The translations under genes and the position numbers were made by a program. The notes beneath the pieces were generated by a model. It worked only from the letters and a program-made list of their open reading frames with translations, did not search any database and was not told where the DNA came from. From Tigriopus japonicus (taxonomy: Eukaryota; Arthropoda; Copepoda; Harpacticoida; Harpacticidae): a stretch of 64,000 nucleotides of DNA. Shown here piece by piece: positions 36,701 through 48,146 of this stretch; the stretch's first letter is position 1, and every line of letters begins with the position of its first letter. The DNA lies in contig CM021319.1 in assembly GCA_010645155.1 (NCBI GenBank), positions 8,913,330 to 8,977,329 on the forward strand, given 5' to 3'.

Positions 36701-39379
36701 ACGCACTCACTTTTTCTACGTGAAATTGTTCTCCGTAAAGGTAAAACAACAGCCATACAGGAGAAGTTAAACGTGGATGTCCATTCCAATTCTTATTATT
36801 TCAATCGATTAAGTATTATGTGCTAGAATTAGTGATAGATCGAAACGACTCTTAATCGAGACCAAAAGCAGTTGACTACAAAATCACATAGAAGCATCAA
36901 AGTTGGATTATGCTATTTTAAAAAAAAAACGGAAAAATAAGTTTCGGAAGTTTTTGGAGCAAAATATCTTCAAGTTTGTTGTCAACCTCTACTCTTTATG
37001 GTGCATGTCTGCTTTCAGTTTCGGTAGGCATAACCGAAACCGAAGCCAAACCCGAAATTTCGTCCATCACTAACTATTTTTTTTAATCTTTATTCGGGAA
37101 TTTTCAAATCTCTTACTATCAATGGCTTCTGAAATAATTGAATCTTGATTCGCTCTTGAAAAATATGAACATGGAAAAAATCTGGACTGATGTCCGCCAT
37201 TCATTTTTTGCGCCAAATTGCATTTTCGCTTTGCAGTTTGAAAAATCCACCTTCAAAAGAGGAAAGCGAAACTAAATTTATAGCTCTTGGCTCATTACGA
37301 TTAAAGCTTCAAGTGGTCACTGGCATCGTCAATTGGTCGGAAATGTGGTTTTGCACTTACCCGTGAGCTCGACTTCTCCAGTGGCAGTTCCTTCATTGTT
37401 GTGAGCAGCGCATTCGTACGTCCCATAATCTCGCTCATCAATGTTTTTGATCTTCAGAATGGAACGGTTGCCCTCCATTTTGGTGAAAAGCCTTGATTGA
37501 GGGCTATTCGAGGGTCTCTGCCCATTGGTCTGATGCTTCCAGTGGACCTAAACAAAACGATAAAACGCCGTCCATTACTAGGTCATATGGATGCTGGTCC
37601 GACCAAACCCAAGGCTTTCACAAACTTGTTCCAGATCCACTCAGAATCGAGGATGTTCCTCATAGCTCAACATTTGCCGGTTATAACTTACTTCTGGAAA
37701 GGGTTCACCGTAGACGAAGCACTCCAAAATGACTTCATCTTGTCCGGGATCCGCGTACACTTTCCTGTCCTTCAATTTAACGATGGGAGCATCTGTAAAA
37801 AAGGTCACAGAAATCGGGTCAGACGTTCCAAATCCAATATGAAACCATGAGATCAGGCTCATCCTTACAAATGACTTGAAGATTGAGCTCAGCTGTGGCT
37901 GGTTCTCCCACTCCATTTTCAGCCGTGCACTCAAAGATCCCTGCATCAAAACGTTGAACCCCGGGAATTCTCAAGATCGGAGTTTGCAGTTCCGCCTCAC
38001 CAGAGGGCAGCATGCGTTTATTGCCCACCTGCGAATTATGCACAAGTTTAACGATGTTATGAATCCATTTTCTTATGGGATACATATTGAATTTCCAAGG
38101 AAGGAGTGGAACTTGAAATGGTTGAAGATTGTTACCTTTCGTCGCCAAGTGATGATGGGTTGGGGAGATCCTTCGGCGTGACAAATGAGTTCAATGTCAT
38201 TTCCAGAGCGCACCACGTAATTACCGTCGGGAGGTGAGGGGAACACACGTGGGGGAACTGGAACAAATGTTGATATGGAACCACTGCCATTATACTATGT
38301 CACATTTGAAGTGGAAAAATTTCGGCAAAGGTGCCGGAATTTGCATGGCCAGAGCATTTATCAAGCCACGTGCACCTCAACAAATTGGTCATGAGAGAGT
38401 TTTTGCATTGAACTGTGACTTGAAAAATGAATTGCAGAATAGGGACAAAATAAAGTAATTCTTCAAATTTTGAGTATGAAAGTATAAATCATGAAGTGCT
38501 GCTGGGCTAAATTGCTAAATAACTGTAAATTATTGACAAAGGCGATTTTTACAGGATGGCACAAAAAGTACCCTCAAAACTCTGTCTACTGAATTAAGAC
38601 AATTCTTTTCGTAGCTGTAAATGTTAAACTAACAAAGACCCATACGTATTTTTTTCAACGAATGAATCGATTTCAAGTAGACCTCTACTGAATTATTTAA
38701 TGTGATTTTCTTTACTTGATCTATGATGTACACTCGTGTGTACCATATAAATTCAAAATGGAAGTCTCTTGGTATTTGTGTTTTAGTGTAATTAGTTTCA
38801 TTGTTTCCAATCACACCATTCTAAGTAATGAGTATCTAAAAAATAATACTTTCCAAGTTTAAATTCATCCACTTCTGATGTTCCATTCATCAAAAGTTTC
38901 CTTACCCAAGACATTCAAGTGGTGTTCCAAGAAGATCGGGTTCAGTTTGACCTCTACTTGGCATTTGTAAGCACCCGAATCGTATTCAGTGATCTCATTG
39001 ATATGAAGTACACGTCCACCTTCTTCAATCCTCAAGCGCTCATCTTGGAACATGTTGACTGGACCAGCAAAAATGATCCGTCCCGAGCTCACATTGTGCC
39101 ATGTGATGATATTTTTGCCTATCAATGAAAATGCACCATAAATACAGATGTGAATTCCAATCGGTCAGTCTGATAAACTCACCGAGATTCGCCACATTGC
39201 ACTCAAATCTGACCGTTTCGTGGACTTTGGCCTTTTGGACGCTCTGAGAGCTTCTGAAGTACGGACTGAGACGATCGGAATAAATTTCGGCATTTTCTCG
39301 TGATCTTCGAGCGGATGCATTGCAAAAAGTGACGAGGATCAATAAGAACAGACCTGGAACCAAGAGAATAGCATAAGTT
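33778..39379 (-). CDS. IgSF cell-surface protein: three Ig domains plus FnIII, klingon/wrapper-like (partial)
   Basis: Eight exons join in perfect phase with GT-AG borders: 39379-39183, 39118-38906, 38257-38136, 38028-37869, 37792-37692, 37547-37361, 36134-36004 and 34042-33778. The first begins inside a hydrophobic signal (AILLVPGLFLLILVTFCNAS). Ig1 has FECNV, ITWHN and DSGAYKC; Ig2 has ELICHAEG, ITWRRK and DAGIFECTAENGVG; Ig3 starts YAPIVKL and has ILECFVYG, VHWKH and DYGTYECAAHNNEG. An FnIII domain follows (SYSLRWSI, VNYWELKS, TYVVQVKATNKFHEGEW). Three Ig domains then one FnIII is the layout of insect Klingon and Wrapper, GPI-anchored adhesion proteins of neurons and glia. The FnIII has a His/Gln-rich insert between its halves. 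The initiator exon lies upstream and was not found. The last exon (phase 1, probably a GPI signal) is also missing; a hydrophobic frame ending at 30793 is a weak candidate. Confidence 0.9.
35049..35301. mobile_element. palindromic mariner-type MITE, copy A
   Basis: A 253-bp near-perfect inverted repeat. The left arm GGTCGGTTGTTGAGGTAGTT is matched on the right by CAACCTCAACAACCGACC, and AAGTTTCGCTACATA by TATGTAGCGAAACTT around the centre. The flanking dinucleotides (CA and TC) are decayed from the TA seen in copy B. There is no reading frame. It lies in the intron between the last two identified exons of the IgSF gene, so its transcript could form a long hairpin. Confidence 0.8.
35684..35913. 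mobile_element. palindromic mariner-type MITE, copy B
   Basis: A 230-bp inverted repeat of the same family as the one at 35049, with intact TA on both sides (35682-35683 and 35914-35915). The left end is GGTCAGTTGTTGAGGTAGTT and the right end CTTCAACAACCGACC. An inner hairpin is formed by GCTGCATTTTTGCG and its near-complement. It sits 382 bp from copy A in the same intron. TA duplication and simple palindromic arms indicate a Tc1/mariner-driven MITE. Confidence 0.82.
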
Positions 39380-40224
39380 CTGAACGGGGGAAAAGAAAGA
39401 TCCAAAAATTGGAAATTGCGCCGACCTAACGGTCTGTGAACAACGAAGTCCGTGATGGTATTTGACGTCGGAATGTGGACATTTTCGTTGTGAAACCAAT
39501 TCCAAAAACTCATCTTCACCCTCCTCATCTCTCTCTCTGTGTCTATTGAGCATCGTTCTTGCCTTGACCCGTTCCAGCTGTCGGATTTATGACCATTACC
39601 CCCATACTCGGGACCTACAAATACGTTTCCCGAGGAGGACAAGGGCTTGTCTAATGTTATTTAGAAATTGGCTCGATCCGCGTTTCTATTTTCTCCCTTG
39701 GAAACTGCTACCTTCATTCATGGCAACTGCTTCTCGACCCAAGAGCGCTTCCAAAAGTTCAAAGGAGAAAGCGAAACACGGGGAAAAAGAGAAAGAGAGG
39801 AGGAGAGGAGAGGGTTGAGCTCGGAACAGTTGTTATGTCTCTCTGTCTGTATCTTCTCTTCGATCTTTCAACAAATGACCCTCACTGGACTCGTCGTGCT
39901 TGGATGTTCTCTATACATAGACATGTCAGCGGTAAGTTGGCCGAAAGATGCCTTCAAAACCTGGAGGCAAAGATGGGCATCGCACGTACGAGAATAAGAA
40001 TTATTTTCAAAAATGCTTTATAATAAAAAAAATACATTTTGAGTCATCCGTCAAGGTCAAACATAAATGAGGACATAAATAAAAGACACATTGATTTTTT
40101 AATGAAAATCTCGAAACTACAAAAGTGCAATCACTATTTTTGGGTGAGGAGTTAAACCTAGAAATTTTAAAGGAAATTATCTTTGCTTTCTTCAAGGCTT
40201 CAGAAGAACATTTCTTTGAAAATA
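39380..40224. other. upstream flank or first intron of the IgSF gene
   Basis: A - strand open frame continues past the exon acceptor to 39642, but it lacks signal-peptide character and a strong polypyrimidine tract (TTCTTTTCCCCCGTTCAG) marks the true exon border. No initiator exon could be placed. A GAGA-rich patch lies at 39774-39812. Confidence 0.45.
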
Positions 40225-40367
40225 CAATGAAATCTTGACTTAACAATATTGTCCGTCACCCTAAAAGATATCATTTATTCGAGATTTATCATTAAATTGA
40301 GTCGCTCTCATAGGAGTTTTACAAAGTTGGTAGCCCTAAAAATTATCGTTAAATCAAGATTTCACTG
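40225..40367. mobile_element. 143-bp pogo-type MITE
   Basis: The termini CAATGAAATCTTGACTTAAC and the inverse of GTTAAATCAAGATTTCACTG match over about 23 bp with three differences, flanked by TA (40223-40224 and 40368-40369). The pattern CAGTNNAANCTTGATTTAAC resembles the terminal repeats of pogo/Tigger elements. No coding capacity. Confidence 0.7.
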
Positions 40368-40507
40368 TACCATCATTAAAATGACAAACTTGTACCCGAC
40401 CACTCTTTAATATCCAAATTTATGATGAAGAAAACCTTTTCAATCATTTTGTTTTTTTTTTCCTTTACCAATTTAAAATGTAAATTGGTGCACCTCATTA
40501 ACTTATA

Positions 40508-40960
40508 CCAAGAAGCACTGAAAACTGGAGAGGGAGGCTCATGGTGAGAATTGTGATTTCCAGAAGGATTAATTCAATTGTGGTCTTCTTCAAACAAGAC
40601 TTGGCTTGTATTCAGTAGACAACGTATTTCAATTTTCAGCTCAATTGAATGGCGGAGTGAAAAGGTATGCCTTCTCAAACTTATGTACAGAAGAGAGCAT
40701 AGAATGAATGCATTCACCCTTTTGTGGTAAAACAATTACCAGAAAAGGGCTAGTTCATTTATTATCAGTAGGATTTGCACTGAACTTTGAGAGACCATAA
40801 CTTTTGACTCCGACGTTCGATTGAGCTGAAAATTGAAATACGGATTCTTATCAACATAAGCAAGGTCTCATTTGCCAAAGAACGTAATTGAATTGTTCCT
40901 ACTGGAAATCATGTTTCCTCTTGTTAGCCTCCCAGTCCAGTGAAATTCAGTGGTTCTTGC
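40508..40960. mobile_element. 453-bp foldback element, copy 2
   Basis: Same family and same length as the copy at 17998, flanked by the 5-bp direct repeat TTATA (40503-40507 and 40961-40965). The arms show GGGAGGCTCATGG on the left and TAGCCTCCCAGTCCAGTG on the right. The central hairpin (about 40709-40742) is the reverse complement of that in copy 1, so the two copies lie in opposite orientation. The right terminal base has changed (CTTGC instead of CTTGG). Confidence 0.78.
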
Positions 40961-40965
40961 TTATA

Positions 40966-43900
40966 CTAAAGCTGATCTATTATTTCATTGGAAGTAACAA
41001 TCAAATTTCGTAAATTAAACAAGCAAGTAAGCAAAGTCAGAGAGTTGGAGCAAAACATTGGCATTCGATACTTGTCAAAAATAAATCTTTCAAACTTTCT
41101 CACAAGAGGTTGTTGCTTAAGGTTTGCTATAACCTCTTCCATTGTTCACCGCTTTGTAATCTCAAGAATCAAACTCCCTTTGCATGGTGATGTTTGATGT
41201 GAAGGCACTCAGCCCATCTTTGCTTTCGAAACGCAAACCTCGATCTGAGTATTTGGTCGCTTCTTTTCTTGAAGAGCTCTGGAGAAAATGTGGGTTTCTA
41301 TTTTTCAAGAGGAAAGAACGAGTGTTCTCGGAATGGCATGAACACGTGCGCCCGGTCATTTCGTTTCCTTTGTTTTCCCCGATGAGGATCTGTGAACTCT
41401 CGGTCATTCGCACGAACATAACACAATTACAAACGAGATCATTGGTCCAAGATTTGGCCATTGAATTCAGATTTGCAAACTGGCCCTTCAAGCTATTGAA
41501 TTGGTATATCCGTCTTGAATTTACAGCTTGTTAACGCTATCGCCGTTCACCTGAGAGATTGTTTGAATTCCTTGATCTCCTTTTAAGTGATCGTTATTGT
41601 CAAGGCTTATTGGCTTTCTGGCGGATTTACGACCTGAGAAGTCAAGAGGTGTAATCTTGTATTGACCTTTCGCAGACGCCTAAATAAATATGTAAAAAAG
41701 TGGACACATTCTTTTGAGCCCGATTCCAATTGAATTGATTTCGATTTTCGAATCCTAGTGAATGGAATCCACTCGACATTTTTCAGCATTGATAGCCATG
41801 TGTCTCGAGTTCCTTTGAACATCAATCAACCTATGATTGATGCCGTCTGCAAAAGAATCGTCGTTCGAGTAAAATGGGATCAGGACGACCAAAACATATC
41901 CATTACCAACTTGAGTTTCCCCATCAGGTTTTCCTTGACTGGCACATGAGCCATTCAAAAACGTCTATTGAATCATTCCTGACGTGTCTGTGAAACACTA
42001 ATGTTGTTTTGAGTTCCCGTGTCAGTGAAAATGAGTGCCTTGTTTTCAGGTACATTGCTTCTTTACATGTTCCACGACAACGGAGGTTTTTGAGTTGATT
42101 GATACTTGGGCGAGTTTTTAATCCACTTTATGAGAGAGAGGGTTCTTGTAACGATCTTTGGGCTCGCTCCATCTATGCAAAGTACCCAATTGTATGGAAC
42201 CATGTGGGGATACGTTTAGATTGTCTCATTTTTCAGACCAATGCTCCGAGAACCAGAAGAGGCTGTCTCTGCGGTGAGAAATCAAGTGTGCAGAGGTCTT
42301 CTCCTCCCTTTGGAAACATCACGTTTGACTCATAGAAATGGAACAGGCCTAGCTGAAATGCCCAGCAAATCCTAAGTGGCATATCAGTATTGTACGGTAT
42401 GATATAGAGGTGAAATCATAGTAAGGTTACAGAAGCATGCCTTTGTTGTAACTTTATCTGAAAGATTTGTGTTTAAGAATCTTGTTTTTGTTCATTTGGG
42501 CACCTTTCGCGGAAAGAATTGCTTGATTTAGATGTCCCAACGGGTATCTGTGAATGTGGAACTCGTTCCGAGTTGTCTGATCTTTTTCTTCCCCTATTGT
42601 CCGACTATTATAATGGCAACACAACCACCCACAATTCCGTGTTCATTCACTCAAACAGAAAGTGTGCATGTTGTTGTTGTTAGTAGTGGTGTTGGTATTC
42701 CTCTTTGCGGGATGGTTCCAAAAAGAGACCCCTTCCATTACTTTGCCGTAAAAAGAAATTGCCCCCTACAATGAATTGGGTGGGTGGATTACTGGAACTC
42801 AGTGGGGCTTGATTCCCCTCCTAAGAAGATAGGAAAAACGAGAGACACGCCCTTTCACCACGTTGATTTGGCCAGTGACTTGCATTTCCTCCTCAACTGC
42901 AGCGAAACGAACAACCAACTAACCAACCAAGCAACGAAAGTATGGACTTTGTTTCACAAGTTCCTCGATATGACTTGTTGTTCCAATTGTTCCAACCTCT
43001 CCCTCGTGAGTTGTGTATCTTTGACAGAAACGGAAGAAAGTTCATTTTGTTTTCCTCCCGATGAGGCATGAAAATGATTTATCGAAGACCACCCCAGCCA
43101 TTCCAAGAACTAACGAGAGCGGCATCCAGAGTCCCATCAAATTGTCCCACATTGTCCCCCTTGCTTTTTGGTCAATGTTCCTCTTTCTCCCCCATTTCCT
43201 TCGTCCTAGACGCCATTTCAAACCAACGATGGGCCAGTGGACAGCATTAGGCATGGATATATGACTTTTTGTACAACATTCCCTGTCATGAATCAAAATC
43301 TCGATTTGTCCAGAAGTTTTTAGAAGAGGGGTACGAGACATGTTTGGTCAACCGTGTGCTGTGGCTCGAAACTCCGTTTAAAAAGGACAACAGACGTCGC
43401 GAGAACCAGAATCGTCGAGCCATCCAATTCGAGCTTGAAATGGCTCATTTTTGTTTGTTTTCCTCTCCGTGGACCTCGAAAGCACTTAAAACAGAAAGAC
43501 AAAATGGAAAGGCAAGAAAATAGATGGAACATTGAGAAAGAATGAAAGAGAGAGACCACTAATGATAAATGAAATATGTGTCATCATCAACATCACGAAA
43601 GAAGCCTCCCATTAGGTCGTTCGGGGGAATTCCCTCCCTTTCGATTTAAGTCGATCTCCCTTTTGTAAAAAAGCAATTTCGTCCCAAAGCAATGATTCCG
43701 ATTCTCAAGTTCCAAAATTGGTATATCTAATGGCACAGGGACATTAGATTCACCCCTCATTCTATTTTCAAGCCACAAAGTCCTCGCCGAAAGAGGCTCT
43801 GTTTGTTGTCTCTCATATCCTTGAAGGCTGCTCCTCGCGAAAGTCTTGATAAGAGGATAAAAAGTGTCGGTGAATGTGCCCACAAGAGGCTGCAGGGCAA

Positions 43901-46900
43901 CCCATGGGATGATATACAGTCCAAGTTTGTGTATCGAGGCTTTATCATCGTCGATGAGGCTCAGGGAAAACAACCAAGCGTCAATCCATCATCTATCGGA
44001 TGATGGGAAATCTTGCCTCACGTCAGTTTGCTAAACGCTCTCTGCAGCTTTTTTTATTTAACTGAAAAACGCCCCCCAGCTTGAAGTCATCAATTCAAAT
44101 CCCGAGCACAGTTTTTTGTCTACATTTAACACAACAGATTATCCGTGGATCAATCGGGCATTCTCGAATGACTTCATTCCGCCGATCGGGAAACAAGGAA
44201 TCCCCGCTGAACAAACACACCACGAGGAGGATTGATCCCGGATAAATAAATCTCTAGTACTCCGCCTTCACTTTTCGGGGGTCCATAACACAAAGGATAT
44301 GAGGTGTGAACATCGGGCTAATCCGGGTTATTTGTTTTCCCGGATCATTCAGTCAAAAACGACCCGAAGAACAAGGCGGATCTCACACATAGATGGGTGA
44401 TGGCGAGACTCTAAGAACCTGCGGGAGGTCGACACCCCACAAAGGTAGACTTACTACATAGGGGGAAAAGTCTGACTTGGATGATGTTCAGAGCATTCCC
44501 CAGGGTTGTTCGGTTCGGTTCCACGAAACAACAACGGGGAGGGTGGAGCTGTTATTTTCATTTAGAAACACGTCACACCAACGAGACAACGACCCGTTTG
44601 AGGCAACAAAAAAGCGGCCCAGATCTATCCTATCATGGAACCAAACCCGTTGTTTTCATTGGAAGAGAGAGAGCAACGATCCTTTGCATGCCGAATCTGT
44701 TCCAAAACGGCTCGGAAGTTGGTCCAAGTTTGGTTGTTATCATGCATCATGCGAAGCCAGAGGGGGAGGAGAATGACGAACATTGGGGAAACTATCCTTG
44801 GGTGTATGTGGTTAATGTATGGTTGGTATGCTTGCTCTGGTTATGTTTGTACTCATATACTACATACACTAGACGAAAGCAGACTCCTTGAGTTCGAAGT
44901 CAAGAAACCAGCAAGAGCCACAACGAGAGCAGCCCGTTCATCCAACTTTTTATCATGTCCCCACATCCTCGAAGAAATTAAGATATATGTGGTCACACTA
45001 GCCTAATTTGGAAACCCTGGCAACTTTCGAGTACCTCGTATACCCCCTATGCTGCCATCAGAAAATGCATCAACTGATGCACTTGCCTCATTAGCGATTT
45101 CATCAATACGGGCGTTCTTCGAGAAAACCCTGGAGAAGAAAATCATCCGCTTATTCCAGAGTCTGACAGGCCATTCTTTGGAGGTGTAAGTCCACGATTT
45201 ATTTAATGTATCATCAACGCTGGTTCCAATTCGGGGATTATTGAAATGAATTTGGCAGCGTTCCTCGGTGTTTTAACCCATCCCACCACCCTCTTCTGTA
45301 CCTCCTCTTCCTTCCCTATTTTCACAGATAATTCTCTACGCCGTCGCCTCTCGGTCTCTTTGGGCAAAGCTGTGGGATAATTAAATTTCAGGATCACAAA
45401 ATCGCACCCAGACGCGTTGCTTTTAGCACGTGAGTCATTCTTCGTGAATGACGGGACTTTCATCTACATAATTTGGCCATAAAACCATTTTTTTGGAACG
45501 GAGCCATTTTGAGGAGGGAATAACAACAACAATTAAATGTTCATTCAAGCTCATTCCGGGATTCCCAAAAATGTTCCGTTTGTTCTTGAACGTGTAAACA
45601 CGCCGTTGAGAAAGAGAGAGACGCAAAGGAAAAGGAGCTCTCTAATGTCTACCGTGTTCATGAAATGATTGATAAATGAGTTCAAGTCCTTTCAAATGAT
45701 AATGAGGTGGGGATGTAGTAAGTCATAAAGGCAAAGTCAGTCTTTGAACCCTGAGGTTCCAAGGTTAGCGACTGGAACTTTGGACCAATTTGCCGACGAA
45801 CGAAGACGATAGTCGATTCCAAAGAAAGTTGGAAGAATTGGATCCCTCGCTCTTGGAATTACAGAGCGCACTTTGAGCAACTCAAGAGAGCTTCTTTTCT
45901 GTCCGAGAAGGAAAAAGGGGTGGAATCCGGGTCCACGGACTGACAAGTCCCAAGGGACCTTTCCATTCTTCTGAGTTAGCCAGTTTATAGACAACTCTGT
46001 CGTCAACACTGGTAAAACTGCACACTTGGCAAAACTTTGCCCAAGAGCATTGACCTCCTCGTCATAAGAGAAACATAGCTTTACAACAATGTGACGAGAA
46101 AAAGGAAACCATTGGCTTTCATTTTGCTAGTGCTTGATGTGCCGATGAAACCTTGGCTCGAGTAAGTTTGAAGGCTCGGAAATCAATCGGACCAGGACAT
46201 CCGTGATATATTAAGCCGATAGTCAGTGCCATCAACTCCTAAAGTAAAGTTCTGCTGATAAAGGGAGACTAATAAAGAATAAGTAGACTCTTATTTCGAA
46301 AAAAATGTCTTTTATGTCATTAAGAGTTACAGGGTTAGGCGCATTTCCGCGTGCATGATTTCAATAGAAAATAACTAGGCTTCGAATCTTCTAACAGTTT
46401 TGAAGCTTCATCATGTACTCAGTGAGATGTTTTCAAATGAAGTTGCATTTTTCCACACATTCAAATCATGGCCACAAAAAGTCAGAACTCCATTCCAAGC
46501 ATAACATGATTTGCTCACCCAATCGATGGGCTTTTAAGATTATGAATATTTCTCATTCACAATCGCAGCAATAAAGAAAATCATTTGATGATGATTTTAA
46601 TTATTTTTCTAGGCTTTTCATTCATTTGAATGAAACTTACTACTCATGATACATTTTTCAAGAGGAGACAAAAATTTGGAATTCGTCTAATTTGTTGGGG
46701 TTGCAGATTTTTTACTACCCCTACAAGGAATGCCATTGATTCCTTGCATTTATCTTTTATCAAGGGCCTCACGTAAATATTTATGCAAAATTTTGAATCC
46801 ATTACATTTAGGAAAAGCATTTATCGTCACTAATACAATTAAAACTGGATATCAAGGCAATTCTAAATTTAAGAAAATGTTGCTTCAGGCCGAAACTCAC

Positions 46901-47777
46901 ATTTAATCCGTAGAGCCCCTGCTTAATAAAAGGATACCGTATAATGCAGACATTATTCTCAAATCTAGATTCGATTTCAAAAATACTAAAACAGCTTTGA
47001 TTGCGTTGTCCGAGATTGAACCAAACTGTTTAGCTTTAGAGGGTTTCCAAAACGATCCAAATTACAAGGAACATTCGAAGCAATCTGCATTTTGTCCCCT
47101 CCTCCTTCCCTACAATGCTTCGTCCTCTGGATCCGAGTTGGATAAATGAGCCACCCTGCCTGTTCCAGAGCTCCATCTGGAATGCACATTCATCCCCTTT
47201 GTACACGTATCGTGCATCCAACGAAGCAACGAGTTAATTTGCTGACAATTGGCAGGTCATTTTCCCCCTGTTATACAACACAGGGACAAAGAATCCCCCT
47301 TCTCTCTCAGTTGGAGACAAGCGATCCAATGACAAAGTTAGACATCTAATGACCACCTTACCGTCATCAGGTGGAACATTGTAGCCAATCCCGAAAATAG
47401 CCCTCTGGTTTACTTGAAAATCTCGTGTAAATGAACACCAAAAGTGTGTGGGGAGATCTGGGTGCACAAATCCCAAACAAAAAGCGATTGAGGAGAGCTC
47501 AACCCTCAATTTGGCAGATGGGATCAAGAGTGAATAAAAAGCCGAACCTTTTGAAAGTTGCCAATCATTCCCGAAGAGGCTCTCTCTCACTCCCCATATT
47601 TCCTTTGAATGTCTCATTAATTGGACGAGTGCCACTTGCCAACTAGATCATGCATACAAAAGCGACACTTGGGTCGGCTCAATTGAGGGTTGGAGGTTGG
47701 ATGACAAATGTAAGGTAAATGAAAAATAACGCTGTCATTTGGGCGTAGATTCATGGTTGTACGGAATTGAATTTTAA
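40966..47777. other. no supportable gene
   Basis: Nearly 7 kb with many overlapping open frames in the more GC-rich parts (43.0-45.0 kb) but no exon with convincing borders. The longest, 44481-44891 (+), ends in a hydrophobic stretch but overlaps open frames in the other two + frames, suggesting low stop density rather than coding. Stretch 46250-46990 is AT-rich. Confidence 0.4.
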
Positions 47778-48146
47778 TCATTGGGTTCCTTGACTGATGA
47801 TCCTGTCGGTCTTGGACAGTTGCTCAATCAAGACTTGAAGAGCAATATCATCGATAGGTGACGCTTTCCTCAACCGATTGCTCGCATTTAGGAGAGACAA
47901 AAGTTGCAAAACCGACAAAGACTTCATTTGACACCGTTGCTGTTGTAATAACAATAGTAATCGAGACGTCTCATTAAGTGTGCTGATTTTGACACCATGA
48001 TTTACTTTCATTTGAGCCTGTGCCATGCCCAATGAGACTTCTTTAATCACAGGCTTGTCAACGAAATGTTCACCGAACTCTTTGTTTTTGCCCTCATTCA
48101 TTTCCTTGTAAACGAATGTGGCTTTGTAACGGAACTTGTCAATGAT
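47778..48146 (-). CDS. terminal exon of an unidentified gene
   Basis: A strong acceptor (CTTCCTTTACCTCTCATAG) precedes 122 codons in phase 0 ending at TGA (47778-47780), with a variant polyadenylation signal ATTAAA just beyond the stop. The translation begins IIDKFRYKATFVYKEMNEGK. It includes a Leu/Gln-rich segment (LLLLLQQQRCQMKSLSVLQL) and ends with IEQLSKTDRIISQGTQ; helical content looks high. I do not recognise a family. The upstream exons must lie at higher coordinates and were not identified; a weak candidate first exon is at 56253-56298. Confidence 0.5.
   Translation of the reverse strand: MIDKFRYKATFVYKEMNEGKNKEFGEHFVDKPVIKEVSLGMAQAQMKVNHGVKISTLNETSRLLLLLQQQRCQMKSLSVLQLLSLLNASNRLRKASPIDDIALQVLIEQLSKTDRIISQGTQ

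Noticed and set aside
36334..36789. 151-codon - strand frame inside an intron of the IgSF gene
   Set aside because: The flanking exons 37547-37361 and 36134-36004 join in phase without it, and it begins at TTG.
44481..44891. 136-codon + strand frame ending in a membrane-like segment
   Set aside because: Long open frames overlap it in the other two + frames, so the region is simply poor in stop codons; no family resemblance.
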